Assembly (NCBI RefSeq): GCF_003576475.1
Contig: NZ_QWGR01000014.1
Coordinates: 62,001-126,000, forward strand
Reading direction: 5' to 3'
Length of the DNA stretch: 64,000 bases
Source: Maribellus luteus
Lineage (GTDB): Bacteria > Bacteroidota > Bacteroidia > Bacteroidales > Prolixibacteraceae
Made by a program: the position numbers and the translations under genes. Of this stretch, positions 9,969 to 19,226 are shown in pieces (the stretch's first letter is position 1; the number at the start of each line of letters is the position of its first letter). The notes under the pieces are model-generated. The model searched no databases. It saw only the letters and a program-made list of their open reading frames with translations, and was not told where the DNA came from.

Positions 9969-9992
9969 ATAAATTTTATGTTAGGACACAAA

Positions 9993-10034
9993 AAAAATGC
10001 CTGAATCAAAAAATGATAACATTCAGGCATTTTT
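9993..10034 (-). terminator. Intrinsic terminator between two PUL blocks
   Basis: A perfect 14-bp inverted repeat (9993-10006 with 10021-10034, core atgcctgaat) encloses a 14-base loop. On the minus strand it is followed by a run of T residues (complement of the A run at 9991-9997). It lies 46 bp past the stop codon of the NPP-type gene and 24 bp before the GH92-B start. Because A and T runs are inside both arms it could act in both directions. It splits the PUL into an upstream block (susC to the phosphodiesterase) and a downstream block (GH92-B to the sulfatase). Confidence 0.82.
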
Positions 10035-10080
10035 CTATTAACATCATGTCATCTAAAAACGAAAGGTCTTTATTGGCTAT

Positions 10081-10944
10081 TTAATTTAACCCCCTTACCG
10101 CACCGTCCAGGTTCCAATCTGTTTTAGCATTGACACCCATTATTTTTAATACAGTCACAGCAATATCAGTTATATTAACCTGTTCGCTTATTTCTCCTTT
10201 CTTCACTTCCGGACCATTTATGATGTAAAAAACAGTGGTGTGAATAGGTATATCTCTTCCATGACCAGTAACATCACCGCCGTGATCCGTCGAAACAATT
10301 ACATACCAATTTTCATTTTCTTTATTTTTTCTTTCATTTATTGCATCTAGCATTAGTCCAATCTGTGCATCAGCTTCCTCGATTGATTTTAAGTAATCTG
10401 GCCTTTGAATACTATGATTTACCTTGTGACCGATATGATCAACATGATCAAGCTGCACAAAAATCACATCACTCTCCTCTTGTTTGATCACTTCCACCAC
10501 GCGTTCAGTCACCAAATCATCATTACCGTATGTCTCCAGGATATCACAATCTTTTGGTTCTAAAATTTTATGAATTGGTGACCAATTAACGATTGAATGT
10601 AACTTTAGTTTTTTATTAGCTTGTTTTAAGCGTTTATAGAAATGAGGATAATCATCACCATGATAATCTTTATAACTATTAGTTAAAACATTATGCTTTT
10701 CATGCCATACACCTGTTAACATCCCTGTCCAACAAATACCACTTCGACTAATCGGATCAGCTTGTGCAGTAAAAGAAAATGCCCCATTAAGAACTAAAGA
10801 ATCAATATGTGGTGTATTTGCAAATAATGTTGCATCCGGCCTTGCACCGTCAATTCCAATTATTATACACTTATTGGTTTTATTTTGTGCAGAAAGTACA
10901 TTGATAATTAATGTGCACACTAACAGTATTACTATCTTTTTCAT
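10081..10944 (-). CDS. NPP-type phosphodiesterase, alkaline phosphatase superfamily
   Basis: This exported metal-dependent phosphodiesterase belongs to the type I phosphodiesterase/nucleotide pyrophosphatase group. The signal peptide ends near LSAQ (residue 20). Metal and catalytic residues are visible in order: GIDGARPD (Asp32), an SRSG segment near residue 68 with the probable Ser nucleophile, the DHVDHIGH motif (Asp166, His170), STDHGG (Asp220, His221) and a later GHGR His228. The 287-residue length is short but covers the whole core. It starts 5 bp after the GH35 gene and precedes the terminator. In this setting it may cleave phosphodiester-linked substituents or nucleotide-sugar-like groups. 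The substrate is inferred. Confidence 0.85.
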   Translation of the reverse strand: MKKIVILLVCTLIINVLSAQNKTNKCIIIGIDGARPDATLFANTPHIDSLVLNGAFSFTAQADPISRSGICWTGMLTGVWHEKHNVLTNSYKDYHGDDYPHFYKRLKQANKKLKLHSIVNWSPIHKILEPKDCDILETYGNDDLVTERVVEVIKQEESDVIFVQLDHVDHIGHKVNHSIQRPDYLKSIEEADAQIGLMLDAINERKNKENENWYVIVSTDHGGDVTGHGRDIPIHTTVFYIINGPEVKKGEISEQVNITDIAVTVLKIMGVNAKTDWNLDGAVRGLN

Positions 10945-10949
10945 CTTTA

Positions 10950-12848
10950 CTAATTTACATTTCCGTTATGACTATCTAATTTATTCTTATCTATTTCTCC
11001 TTTTGATAAGCTTACACGTGTTTTAACACCTGAAATATATTTTGGCACATCACTCTTCGATGTTTCAAATATTATAATTTCATTTTTGCCTTCCTTCAAC
11101 CAACAATCAGGTACATATAAATCATACTGAGGGCCAATATTCCAATATCTTCCCAGGTTATGACCATTTACCCAAACTACGCCTTTGCCCCAGGCTCTTA
11201 AATCAAGATAAGTATCGCCAACTTCTGATAACTCAAACTCTCCACGATAGAAGGAAGGCTCGTTGTTAACAACAATATCCTTTTTGTACTCTAATGAAGA
11301 AACATACTCATAGTCCATTGGCAAAGGATATATCTCCCAATTCATCTGTGTGAAAACATAATTAAAATCAACACGGTTGGTTATCCCTTTTGAATCAAAT
11401 AACTGTGAACCAAAATTATTACGCCCCATTGCTTCAACTAGTATCAGTAACTCAGCGCCTCTTTCTAAGTTATCAGGTAATTGTATATCCCAATTAGATT
11501 TATTTCTGTTAACTTCACCTATTAACTTACCATCCAAGTAAATCCATGCATAATCATGTACTTCGTTTAAAGTCATCGTTCCATCCAACCAACTATCGAG
11601 TGTGGTTTTATAAAGAATAAACCCAAAATCCTGTCCAATTTCTTCCATTGTTTTGGTTTGCTTTGACTTGATCATGTTTTGCACCGGCAATTGATCAAAT
11701 AACAACGCTGATTTAGTCAAAGCAATACTATCAATATTGATTGCTTTAGGTTCAGCACCAATTTTTGGCAGTCTATTTTCTCCTTTATTTTGATATTTAG
11801 ATAACATTTCACGCATCCAAAGAAATTCAGATGTTACATTGCCACCTTCAGTAAGTGGAGCACCATAATCGTAGCTTGTGATATCTGCAGCATATGTTTT
11901 GAAATGATTGGCACCTGCCCAAAAACCAAAGTTGGTACCTCCATGGAACATAAACATGTTGAAACTCTTATCATTCTCAAGCATGTATTTCAGTTCTTTC
12001 TTTTGTCTTTCCTCGTTCTGATTCTTCCAATTTCCTTCGCCCCAATGAGTCAACCATCCAACCCACCATTCGCCACTCATATGCGGAATATTGGCACGGT
12101 ATTCTGCCAACTTATTAAATTGCTTTTCTGGATCTTCAGCAAAGTTAATGATTGGTAGCATTGTAGGACTCGTACCTGCATGTAGATTTTTTGCATCTGG
12201 CCCATCACTTGTGAAGAAAGGCACATCAAAACCTACATCTTTAAATAACTTCTCCAGGTAAGAAATATATTCGTGGTCATTACCATAACTTCCATATTCA
12301 TTTTCGACCTGAAACATAATTATTGGCCCCGGTTTTTCGCTTGAGATTTGCAAATCTGTTATTTCTGCTGCAACAGCCCGAATATATTTCTCTGTTTCCT
12401 CGACATAGACTGGTGAATCCAGACACCTTAATCGCATGTTTTTATCTGCTAGTAATCGTGCAGGAAATCCTCCTAAATCCCACTCCGCACATACATATGG
12501 CCCAGGACGTACAATCACGTTTAATCCCTCTTCTCCTGCTAGTTCAATAAATTTTCTTAGATTCCTATCTCCAGTAAAGTCAAACGAACCATCTTTTTGC
12601 TCATGGAAATTCCAAAAAACATAAGTACATATCGTATTTAATCCCATAGCACGGGCTTGGTGCAATCGTTCTTTCCATTTTTGATGTGGAATACGGCTAT
12701 AATGTATCGATCCGGAAAAAACTCTGTAAGGCTTACCATTTTTATAAAACTGGTCGCCGCGTATTTCAAATGATTCTGACTGACTAAACCCTTGTAAAGC
12801 CCACAGCAACAACAAAACTAAACTACATAAACTCCTCATACTCATCAC
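10950..12848 (-). CDS. GH35 beta-galactosidase
   Basis: This secreted retaining exo-beta-galactosidase has an N-terminal signal peptide ending near GFSQ (residue 23); the start could be Met1 or Met4. The GH35 barrel spans about 30-350. It shows the GSIHYSRIP motif, the acid/base Glu184 in QVENEYGSYGN and the nucleophile Glu260 in MSGEWWVGW. C-terminal jelly-roll domains follow, ending in a galactose-binding-like module with VWVNGHNLGRYW. The length of 632 residues is typical. It lies between the metallophosphatase and phosphodiesterase genes with 5-10 bp gaps, so it belongs to the same transcript. It indicates beta-galactosyl groups on the PUL substrate. Confidence 0.95.
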   Translation of the reverse strand: MMSMRSLCSLVLLLLWALQGFSQSESFEIRGDQFYKNGKPYRVFSGSIHYSRIPHQKWKERLHQARAMGLNTICTYVFWNFHEQKDGSFDFTGDRNLRKFIELAGEEGLNVIVRPGPYVCAEWDLGGFPARLLADKNMRLRCLDSPVYVEETEKYIRAVAAEITDLQISSEKPGPIIMFQVENEYGSYGNDHEYISYLEKLFKDVGFDVPFFTSDGPDAKNLHAGTSPTMLPIINFAEDPEKQFNKLAEYRANIPHMSGEWWVGWLTHWGEGNWKNQNEERQKKELKYMLENDKSFNMFMFHGGTNFGFWAGANHFKTYAADITSYDYGAPLTEGGNVTSEFLWMREMLSKYQNKGENRLPKIGAEPKAINIDSIALTKSALLFDQLPVQNMIKSKQTKTMEEIGQDFGFILYKTTLDSWLDGTMTLNEVHDYAWIYLDGKLIGEVNRNKSNWDIQLPDNLERGAELLILVEAMGRNNFGSQLFDSKGITNRVDFNYVFTQMNWEIYPLPMDYEYVSSLEYKKDIVVNNEPSFYRGEFELSEVGDTYLDLRAWGKGVVWVNGHNLGRYWNIGPQYDLYVPDCWLKEGKNEIIIFETSKSDVPKYISGVKTRVSLSKGEIDKNKLDSHNGNVN

Positions 12849-12858
12849 TGCTTTTAAT

Positions 12859-13782
12859 TTAATATTTTAATGTTATACTTTTTTGTTCGCCGTATCCCCT
12901 CAATATTAACCGATCCTGATACACATCAATTACTCCATATGTAGACTCATGCTCAGACTCTACCATCCCTTTTATTGTTAAATGATGGATATTATTTTCT
13001 TCCTTATAATATCCTTTATGGAAATGGCCAGAAATCCAGGCAACTACATTTGGACATGCTCCTATTTTACCAAGGATTAATCTATTATCCCATAACTGAT
13101 GATCATTCTCAGGCAATAATGGCCAATGACAAAAAATAATTAAATTTTTGTTTCGTTTTTCCGCTTTAACTAATTGCTTGTCGAACCATTTTATCTGCTT
13201 TTTACCTAGCCCTCCATTCCAGTCATGTGCATTATTATGTTTGTCCGTTTTTAATTCAATCATTTTTTTATTTGCAAGCCGATATGCCTTTGAATCTGGT
13301 GTTGTACCAAACAGACTTAAATCAGTACCATCCAGAACAATAAATGTAAAACCATTGATATTAAAAGAGTAATATCCCTTCTTGTTCTTCAGCCTAGCTC
13401 TTACATTTTTAATATACGCATCCTCCACGTCAAAATCATGATTACCCAACACTTTATGTGTACTCGATTGCAAGGAATGAAGTATAGGCAATATGGAGTC
13501 GTAAGACGAATAGTTGCAATCAATAAGATCTCCTAGGCAAACAGTCATTGCTAAATCCATTTGATTTAACTCCTGTACACATGTTTCTAGTTTGTTTAAA
13601 GAATTTCTATAATAACGATTACCTCTTGTTTCTTTATCTACATATTGAGGATCTGCTATCAGGCCAAAAGAGAACAACTTTTCATTGTTTTGAGCTTCCT
13701 TAGCATATGTTTGAGCAAAACTTATACTATTCGACGTGAACAGCAAGGCAAACGTTGCAACTAGAATTAATTTAATTCGCAT
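12859..13782 (-). CDS. ADPRM-like metallophosphatase, exported
   Basis: This calcineurin-like metallophosphoesterase most resembles the Mn-dependent ADP-ribose/CDP-alcohol diphosphatase group. The signal peptide ends near SFAQ (residue 24). Dimetal motifs are seen in order: ADPQY (Asp44, Gln46), GDLID (Asp85), GNHDF (Asn114, His115), CHWPL and GHFH. The Gln after the first Asp and the RGNRYYRNSL segment after it are hallmarks of the ADPRM group as I remember it. The length of 307 residues fits. Known relatives hydrolyse diphosphate bonds of CDP-choline, CDP-glycerol or ADP-ribose. A secreted version in a PUL suggests action on phosphate- or diphosphate-bearing head groups, which is inference. 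Gaps to both neighbours are 10 bp. Confidence 0.83.
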   Translation of the reverse strand: MRIKLILVATFALLFTSNSISFAQTYAKEAQNNEKLFSFGLIADPQYVDKETRGNRYYRNSLNKLETCVQELNQMDLAMTVCLGDLIDCNYSSYDSILPILHSLQSSTHKVLGNHDFDVEDAYIKNVRARLKNKKGYYSFNINGFTFIVLDGTDLSLFGTTPDSKAYRLANKKMIELKTDKHNNAHDWNGGLGKKQIKWFDKQLVKAEKRNKNLIIFCHWPLLPENDHQLWDNRLILGKIGACPNVVAWISGHFHKGYYKEENNIHHLTIKGMVESEHESTYGVIDVYQDRLILRGYGEQKSITLKY

Positions 13783-13792
13783 ATTCTCACTA

Positions 13793-14677
13793 TTATTCTT
13801 CTATTGAAAAAATTGCTTCAAGTGGATAATGATCTGATAAATAATCATTCTCCTCAACATTATATATTTTCACACTTTTACATTTTTTACTCATTTCGAT
13901 GGAAGTCAAAATGTAATCGATTCTTTCGGGAGTTCGACCAATATTCCCTGCAGTACGCCAAACATCAATCAATATGGGCGTTGGAAAAGTATGTCTCTTA
14001 TACCAAGGAACAAATTGCTCTGTAACATCAATTAAAGGATAAGAATAAAATGATGACATAACGCTGTAGTCGACAAACTCACCGTTCAAATTTTTGCTTG
14101 TTCCGTTTGCTTTTCCACCCTTGTATTTCAAAATTAAATCAGGATTCTGCTTATACAACTCACAATCAAATGGTGAATGGGCATTGAAGTCGCCAAGCAA
14201 AATGTATTTGTTTGAATTATCGGTTATTGAGTCAACAATATTTTTTATTATCCGGGTTTCCTTCAATCTATATTCCCAACTGGCAGGGCTTAGATGTACT
14301 ACAAAGAAATCAATCCCGTACGTTTTACAGTGCAATAATCCATGCCACAATCCTTCTATCTTGTATTTATTGACTTCTTCGATTGGTGCATTAGAACACA
14401 ATCCAAGCGCACCTCGCTTTGCAGTATACTTATGTTCCCAAGTCTTGGCGTCTTTCAGCAAGGTCTTTTCTTCTCGGTAAAGTTCCTGTAATGCTATTAC
14501 ATCTGGCTTTTGTTCTTTAACCCATTCTACAAACTTCTCATGCCTTCCTTCACCATAATTAGCTTCGTCGCCTAATCCTGCGAGCATGTTATAAGTCATT
14601 ACTTTAATTTCTTTCTGAGCTGAACTATTTAAAGAAATTGCACATAAAACTAACAGTATATAATATATTATTTTCAT
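13793..14677 (-). CDS. EEP-family phosphatase/phosphodiesterase 1, exported
   Basis: This is a member of the endonuclease/exonuclease/phosphatase superfamily with a Sec signal peptide (cleavage near NSSAQ, residues 17-21). Core motifs are MTYNML, the metal-binding Glu65 in ALQEL, LGDFNAHS (Asp163, Asn165), RIDYIL and the terminal SDHYP (Asp282, His283). Relatives act on nucleic acids, inositol phosphates, sphingomyelin or sugar phosphates, and secreted single-domain versions are frequent in Bacteroidota mannan PULs. It differs from the second EEP enzyme at 19227, so the two probably have different substrates. It is transcribed between the alkaline phosphatase and the ADPRM-like gene. Confidence 0.88.
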   Translation of the reverse strand: MKIIYYILLVLCAISLNSSAQKEIKVMTYNMLAGLGDEANYGEGRHEKFVEWVKEQKPDVIALQELYREEKTLLKDAKTWEHKYTAKRGALGLCSNAPIEEVNKYKIEGLWHGLLHCKTYGIDFFVVHLSPASWEYRLKETRIIKNIVDSITDNSNKYILLGDFNAHSPFDCELYKQNPDLILKYKGGKANGTSKNLNGEFVDYSVMSSFYSYPLIDVTEQFVPWYKRHTFPTPILIDVWRTAGNIGRTPERIDYILTSIEMSKKCKSVKIYNVEENDYLSDHYPLEAIFSIEE

Positions 14678-14727
14678 CTAAATTGTTTTTAACGACACTA
14701 CTAAGTCATGTATTATAATCACTCCAT

Positions 14728-15900
14728 TTAATCTTTTTTAAATCGCATTAACTTAAAAATCTTATTGAAAATTTCTGTATTTTCATATATACCTTGAAAC
14801 TCTTCCGCTCCGCTACCGAAAGCAAATACAGGAACCATAACGCCTGTATGACTACCAGTGGTGAAGCCTGCTTTAATATATCCCTTTTTCATATTTCCTT
14901 TCTCTAGTGACATACCACTAGTTTCATGATCCGCTGTTACAATAACAAGAGTACTTTTATCTTTAACTGCAAATTCTAATACAGCACCAACTGTTTGATC
15001 AAAGTCTAAAACTTCACCAACAACATAAGATGCATCATTCTGATGACTTCCCCAATCAATTTGACTGCCTTCAACCATCAGAAAAAACCCATCTTCTTCA
15101 GCATTCGATAATATTTCAAGTGACTTTTTTGTTGCTAATTCAAGCATATTACCACGCTCATCGTATTTGGGGTTATGCTCATCAGCAGTTAAAACGGCTA
15201 ATTTTCCGTCCTTAAAACTTGACGAAGCATCCAGGTCTGTATAAACCATATAACCTTTACCTTTCAACTCATCGACTAAGTTACGACCGTCCTTTCTTTC
15301 TGTAAAATGCTTATAACCTCCTCCTATAAAAACATTAATATCAGTATTTAGAAAATCTGAGGCAATATCTTCATACATTACACGCTTTTCCACATGAGCA
15401 ATAAATGATGCAGGTGTTGCATGCGTAATGGCAGATGTTGAAACAAGACCAGTTGCCTTTTTGTTATCTTCAGCATAATGAAGAATACTTTTTACCGGCT
15501 GCTTATTAATATCCATGCCAATCGCATTATTATAGGTTTTAACACCACATGCCAACGCTGTACCTCCAGCAGCAGAATCTGTAATGTAATTATTACCGCT
15601 TTGCGTTTTGCTAAAGCCAATATTTTTCATATTCTGAATATTTAACGCACCCTTATTGGCTGTCATACCAGCAAAAACATGAGACACACCCATACCATCA
15701 CCAATCAACAATATTACGTTCTTAGGCTTTTTTCTGAATTTTAGTTTTGCCTGATCATAATTCTTAACCTCATATACCGATTCGACAGTATGCTCATTTT
15801 TTGTATTTACATCTTTGTAATTTTCCTGTGCTTGCAGTGCTATACTAATAAAACTGAACAAGCATAATAAACCCAATTTCCCTCTTAAAATCATATTCAT
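14728..15900 (-). CDS. phoA: Alkaline phosphatase (PhoA-type)
   Basis: This exported phosphomonoesterase has a signal peptide ending near LQAQ (residue 25). The metal-binding ILLIGDGMG motif holds Asp68. The nucleophile motif TDSAAGGTALA has Ser109 preceded by Asp108. The metal ligands of the C-terminal part appear in VTADHETSGM, and a further His in TGSHTG. The length of 390 residues is slightly short for the family but complete. The gene lies in the PUL operon rather than in a visible phosphate-starvation operon. I see no Pho-box-like repeats, so it is probably controlled with the PUL. It would release phosphate from sugar phosphates exposed by the GH92 and phosphodiesterase enzymes. Confidence 0.93.
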   Translation of the reverse strand: MNMILRGKLGLLCLFSFISIALQAQENYKDVNTKNEHTVESVYEVKNYDQAKLKFRKKPKNVILLIGDGMGVSHVFAGMTANKGALNIQNMKNIGFSKTQSGNNYITDSAAGGTALACGVKTYNNAIGMDINKQPVKSILHYAEDNKKATGLVSTSAITHATPASFIAHVEKRVMYEDIASDFLNTDINVFIGGGYKHFTERKDGRNLVDELKGKGYMVYTDLDASSSFKDGKLAVLTADEHNPKYDERGNMLELATKKSLEILSNAEEDGFFLMVEGSQIDWGSHQNDASYVVGEVLDFDQTVGAVLEFAVKDKSTLVIVTADHETSGMSLEKGNMKKGYIKAGFTTGSHTGVMVPVFAFGSGAEEFQGIYENTEIFNKIFKLMRFKKD

Positions 15901-15908
15901 GCGTTTTA

Positions 15909-17582
15909 CTAATTATTTGATTTAATTATACTTTCTAGCTTTTGTAACGAATGAGTAAACGGTGGATAACCACAGTAAATCGAATTATTAATTTCATATA
16001 AAGTCGGACAATTAGCATTTTTTTTCTTTAATTCCTCCCACTCTTGCCACTTCTCATCAAAATCATTGTACAACTTAGCTGCTACTTCCATATCTACAAT
16101 TTTCCCCAATTCCTGCTCTGCAAGTAATACTTGCATCTGCCAAATCATCGAAATAATCTCATACTTAATACGTCCATAAGTAGAAGAAACTCGCAGAAAA
16201 GATTCATTATCCTTATCTGGCATTTGTATTTCATATGCTAACTCTTCTATTCTATGCCAAGCAGCAACAGCCTCTGCTTTTTCAGCTAAAACCTTCTCCT
16301 TAATATCTTTTTTAACTACTTCCTTTAAATTGATACCAGTCAAAAACTGATCCCGGCACCACCATGAATTAACCTTGAAATAACGCGAAGACTGACCATA
16401 ATATGCCGCATCTTCAGATAGCAAACAAAGCTCACGAAACCTCGCAATATCCCCTCCTTTAATACCTAATTCACTTTTTGCATATTGATTAAAAAGTAAC
16501 AATTCGTCGTTTTCTGGATTGAGAGCATAATTTCTAAGTATGTATTCATTCAAATTAATCCATAACTCACTATCAAAATAAGGGCCTTTCCATCCATCGC
16601 CCCAAGTCCAAATATTAACACCCCTTACTTGTGTTTCATGGTATAAATCAGCAATTCCTTTCCTATCATCATCTTGCAACTCTGACCAACCTTCTATTAC
16701 TCCTCTTCCTATGTAATAGGGGTGACTGCTTCGCCCATGCAACCCTGCATAATTTGTCGACAACTCAATAATCTGCTGATGCTCACCGATTCCTATTGTC
16801 ACATTGAAAGGATATCCTCTTTGAAAATCTGCATTAATATTTTTGATACAGAAAAACAAATTGTCATGCGGCTCTACTGCACCTGTTGCGTTTAAATAAT
16901 ATTCAGGATCTGTATGGAAATAACCAAAATCCCAAGTCCGATAAAAAAGTTTTTTATTGCGCTTAACACAAACTTCCTCACGCAAAATATTAATCATCAC
17001 TGCATGCTCTTCTGGCGTTATTGCAGGCGAAGTACCTTTATGAAATGGTGTATCATGAACATATGTTTCTCCATGCCTAACCGTGAGTCCATCAAATGAA
17101 GGGAAACGCCAAAAAATCTCTTCAATTTGCGCTTTCAATACTTCTTGTGTTTTTTCGCGTAAAATAGATAAACGACCATCTTTTTTCATTTGGTCGCCAT
17201 ATTTTGCTAATAACGATTGCGGCACAACTAAAACATCTATGAATGGGTATATAGGCATTTCAGCTTTTACAGCATTGTTCATTAAAATTCTTTGTGTTGC
17301 TGCATGCCTTTCAATCCACAATTTCTCCTCGGTTCTTTCAGGTACTACATTATTTTCCCATCTATCATAAGTTACTCCACATTGTATTTGACGCACAAGC
17401 ACTTGACCAGTGTAACCTTTTGACTTCAAAAATGCAGGTTCAGTATATTGCGTTTCAAATAATGGTTCACCAGGATTATGATGAACCATATTTAATATAA
17501 CCGGATACCTTGCTTCTTTATTTACGTTGCAAGAGCCGAATATAAACATGCAAGTTATGAATGCTAATGCTTTATTTACCAT
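15909..17582 (-). CDS. Unrecognised lipoprotein, probable glycosidase
   Basis: I do not recognise the family. The protein is a lipoprotein (FGSC near residue 18) of 557 residues. Aromatic- and acid-rich segments such as FDGLTVRHGETYVHD, YRTWDFGYFH and VNIWTWGDGWKG look like beta-strand ends of a TIM-barrel glycosidase, with candidate acids in RHGETY and TWGDGW. The C-terminal 150 residues are predicted helical and charged. It may be distantly related to GH67- or GH20-type barrels, but no diagnostic motif supports either. It is located between the alkaline phosphatase and the GH28-like gene, with 8- and 31-bp gaps, and so is part of the PUL operon. Function is inferred from context only. Confidence 0.6.
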   Translation of the reverse strand: MVNKALAFITCMFIFGSCNVNKEARYPVILNMVHHNPGEPLFETQYTEPAFLKSKGYTGQVLVRQIQCGVTYDRWENNVVPERTEEKLWIERHAATQRILMNNAVKAEMPIYPFIDVLVVPQSLLAKYGDQMKKDGRLSILREKTQEVLKAQIEEIFWRFPSFDGLTVRHGETYVHDTPFHKGTSPAITPEEHAVMINILREEVCVKRNKKLFYRTWDFGYFHTDPEYYLNATGAVEPHDNLFFCIKNINADFQRGYPFNVTIGIGEHQQIIELSTNYAGLHGRSSHPYYIGRGVIEGWSELQDDDRKGIADLYHETQVRGVNIWTWGDGWKGPYFDSELWINLNEYILRNYALNPENDELLLFNQYAKSELGIKGGDIARFRELCLLSEDAAYYGQSSRYFKVNSWWCRDQFLTGINLKEVVKKDIKEKVLAEKAEAVAAWHRIEELAYEIQMPDKDNESFLRVSSTYGRIKYEIISMIWQMQVLLAEQELGKIVDMEVAAKLYNDFDEKWQEWEELKKKNANCPTLYEINNSIYCGYPPFTHSLQKLESIIKSNN

Positions 17583-17613
17583 TGTATGTATTCTAATAAC
17601 AACTAATAGTTTA

Positions 17614-19173
17614 TCATTTTATCTCTTTAATTAATGCCTTTGCATTTCCATCAAGATTGATCGCTTCGGAGTCTTTTATAATAATTTGTGCGTCTTTACT
17701 ATTAACTACTTTAATATTTGTCATAGAGAGTTCCTTCACATCATCAAATACGTAAGCTGGTCTAAAATCCTTATCTTTTAATATAAAAGTTACATTATTA
17801 AATGATATATTATTGGCATGACGTACGTACATACCATAAGCCGGTAATTCACCAAACATGTGAAATTCTGGGTATTCTTTAATCACTTCAGGTATATCAT
17901 TTAAACGCCATAATGGTACATATGCCATCCCTTTTGATGCTCGGCCAGGGTACGTAATTTCAATGTTTTCTAACTTTAAATTTTCGACATTATGACCTGG
18001 GATACCTGTAATTGAAGCTGGAAATGGATTGTGAAAGAAATTAACTTCGGGTCCTCGTAAGTCATAATCAATGTCTGGTCTACCAAATGGTATTTCGACC
18101 TTCATATCTTTAATTGATACATTTTTTATTACGCCTGGTTTTTCTCCATGCCTATGTCCTAATCGAACAAATATTGCGTTTCCAGTATTTTTTGCAACGA
18201 CATTTCGGACATCAATATTTTCAATGATTCCACCATCTACTGATTCAATAGCTACTACGGATCTAAATGTATCAAATACTTTAATATTCTCTATTCTCAC
18301 ATTTTTAAATCCTCCAAATGAAGCAGTTCCAAACTTTATTGCACTTGCACTACTGCGAACTGTACAATTAGCTATATAAATACTATCATTAAAATGACCA
18401 GGATAATAGGATTTCAAACATATTCCATCGTCTGCAGCATCAACATCACAATTGGTGATTCTAACATTGGTACAGTCTGTAATATCCATACCATCATTAT
18501 TCCAATAGGCCCGATTCACCACCTTCAAATTATCCATGGTTATGTTTTTGCATAAATCGAAACATAAACCCCAACATGCACCATTTCTTAAATGCAAACC
18601 TTCAACCACAATATTCTCAGAGTGCATAAATAAAAACAATTTAGGTCGAGCAGTTTCATTCGGGCGCATACGACGATAGTTATAGCGCGGATCTATCTTC
18701 TCTTTAGTATGGTGTAAACTATCTACATTCAAAGCTAAACCAAGCCCTTGACCGTCAATCATACCCTCTCCGTAAAGCTTAAAATTTTTAGCCTTGTTAG
18801 ATATTAAAAAACCCATTTTTGACAAATCATCAGTTTTTCCAGCCTTTGGATGATCCTTATCCACAACAGTTGCGTAATCATAAATATTAGTACTTCCTAA
18901 AAGCACTGCATTCTTTTTTAAATACAAATCAACATTTGATTTCATTTCCAAGCGACCAGATAAAAATCTACCCTTTGGAAATACAATCGTACCTCCTCCT
19001 TTTTGATTTAACGAATCAATTAAATTTTGTAGTACATCTGTATTCAAAGTTTCCCCATCCCCAGTTGCACCGTATTCAGTTGCTAAATATTCATTCTCTT
19101 TAATTTCATCTTTACAAGATGTAAATGATAAAGTCAATAAAATGACTAATAAAATGTTAAAGTATAATTTCAT
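17614..19173 (-). CDS. GH28-like parallel beta-helix protein, lipoprotein
   Basis: This is a right-handed parallel beta-helix glycosidase-like protein related to GH28. The lipobox FTSC is at residue 20. An N-terminal ATEYGATGDGETLNTD segment is the usual GH28/pectate-lyase-superfamily opening. Acidic motifs NNDGMD (Asp227) and ADDG (Asp248, Asp249) match the catalytic Asp positions of GH28. The downstream GHG-type His motif is replaced by SASAIKFG at about 276-282, and the RIK substrate-binding motif is not visible. It is therefore probably an inverting glycosidase acting on something other than standard polygalacturonate. It is co-transcribed with the neighbouring PUL genes. Confidence 0.82.
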   Translation of the reverse strand: MKLYFNILLVILLTLSFTSCKDEIKENEYLATEYGATGDGETLNTDVLQNLIDSLNQKGGGTIVFPKGRFLSGRLEMKSNVDLYLKKNAVLLGSTNIYDYATVVDKDHPKAGKTDDLSKMGFLISNKAKNFKLYGEGMIDGQGLGLALNVDSLHHTKEKIDPRYNYRRMRPNETARPKLFLFMHSENIVVEGLHLRNGACWGLCFDLCKNITMDNLKVVNRAYWNNDGMDITDCTNVRITNCDVDAADDGICLKSYYPGHFNDSIYIANCTVRSSASAIKFGTASFGGFKNVRIENIKVFDTFRSVVAIESVDGGIIENIDVRNVVAKNTGNAIFVRLGHRHGEKPGVIKNVSIKDMKVEIPFGRPDIDYDLRGPEVNFFHNPFPASITGIPGHNVENLKLENIEITYPGRASKGMAYVPLWRLNDIPEVIKEYPEFHMFGELPAYGMYVRHANNISFNNVTFILKDKDFRPAYVFDDVKELSMTNIKVVNSKDAQIIIKDSEAINLDGNAKALIKEIK

Positions 19174-19226
19174 TTGTTTGATTTATAGACTAAGGTGTAG
19201 TCGCTACACAAAAGTTATTTTATAAA

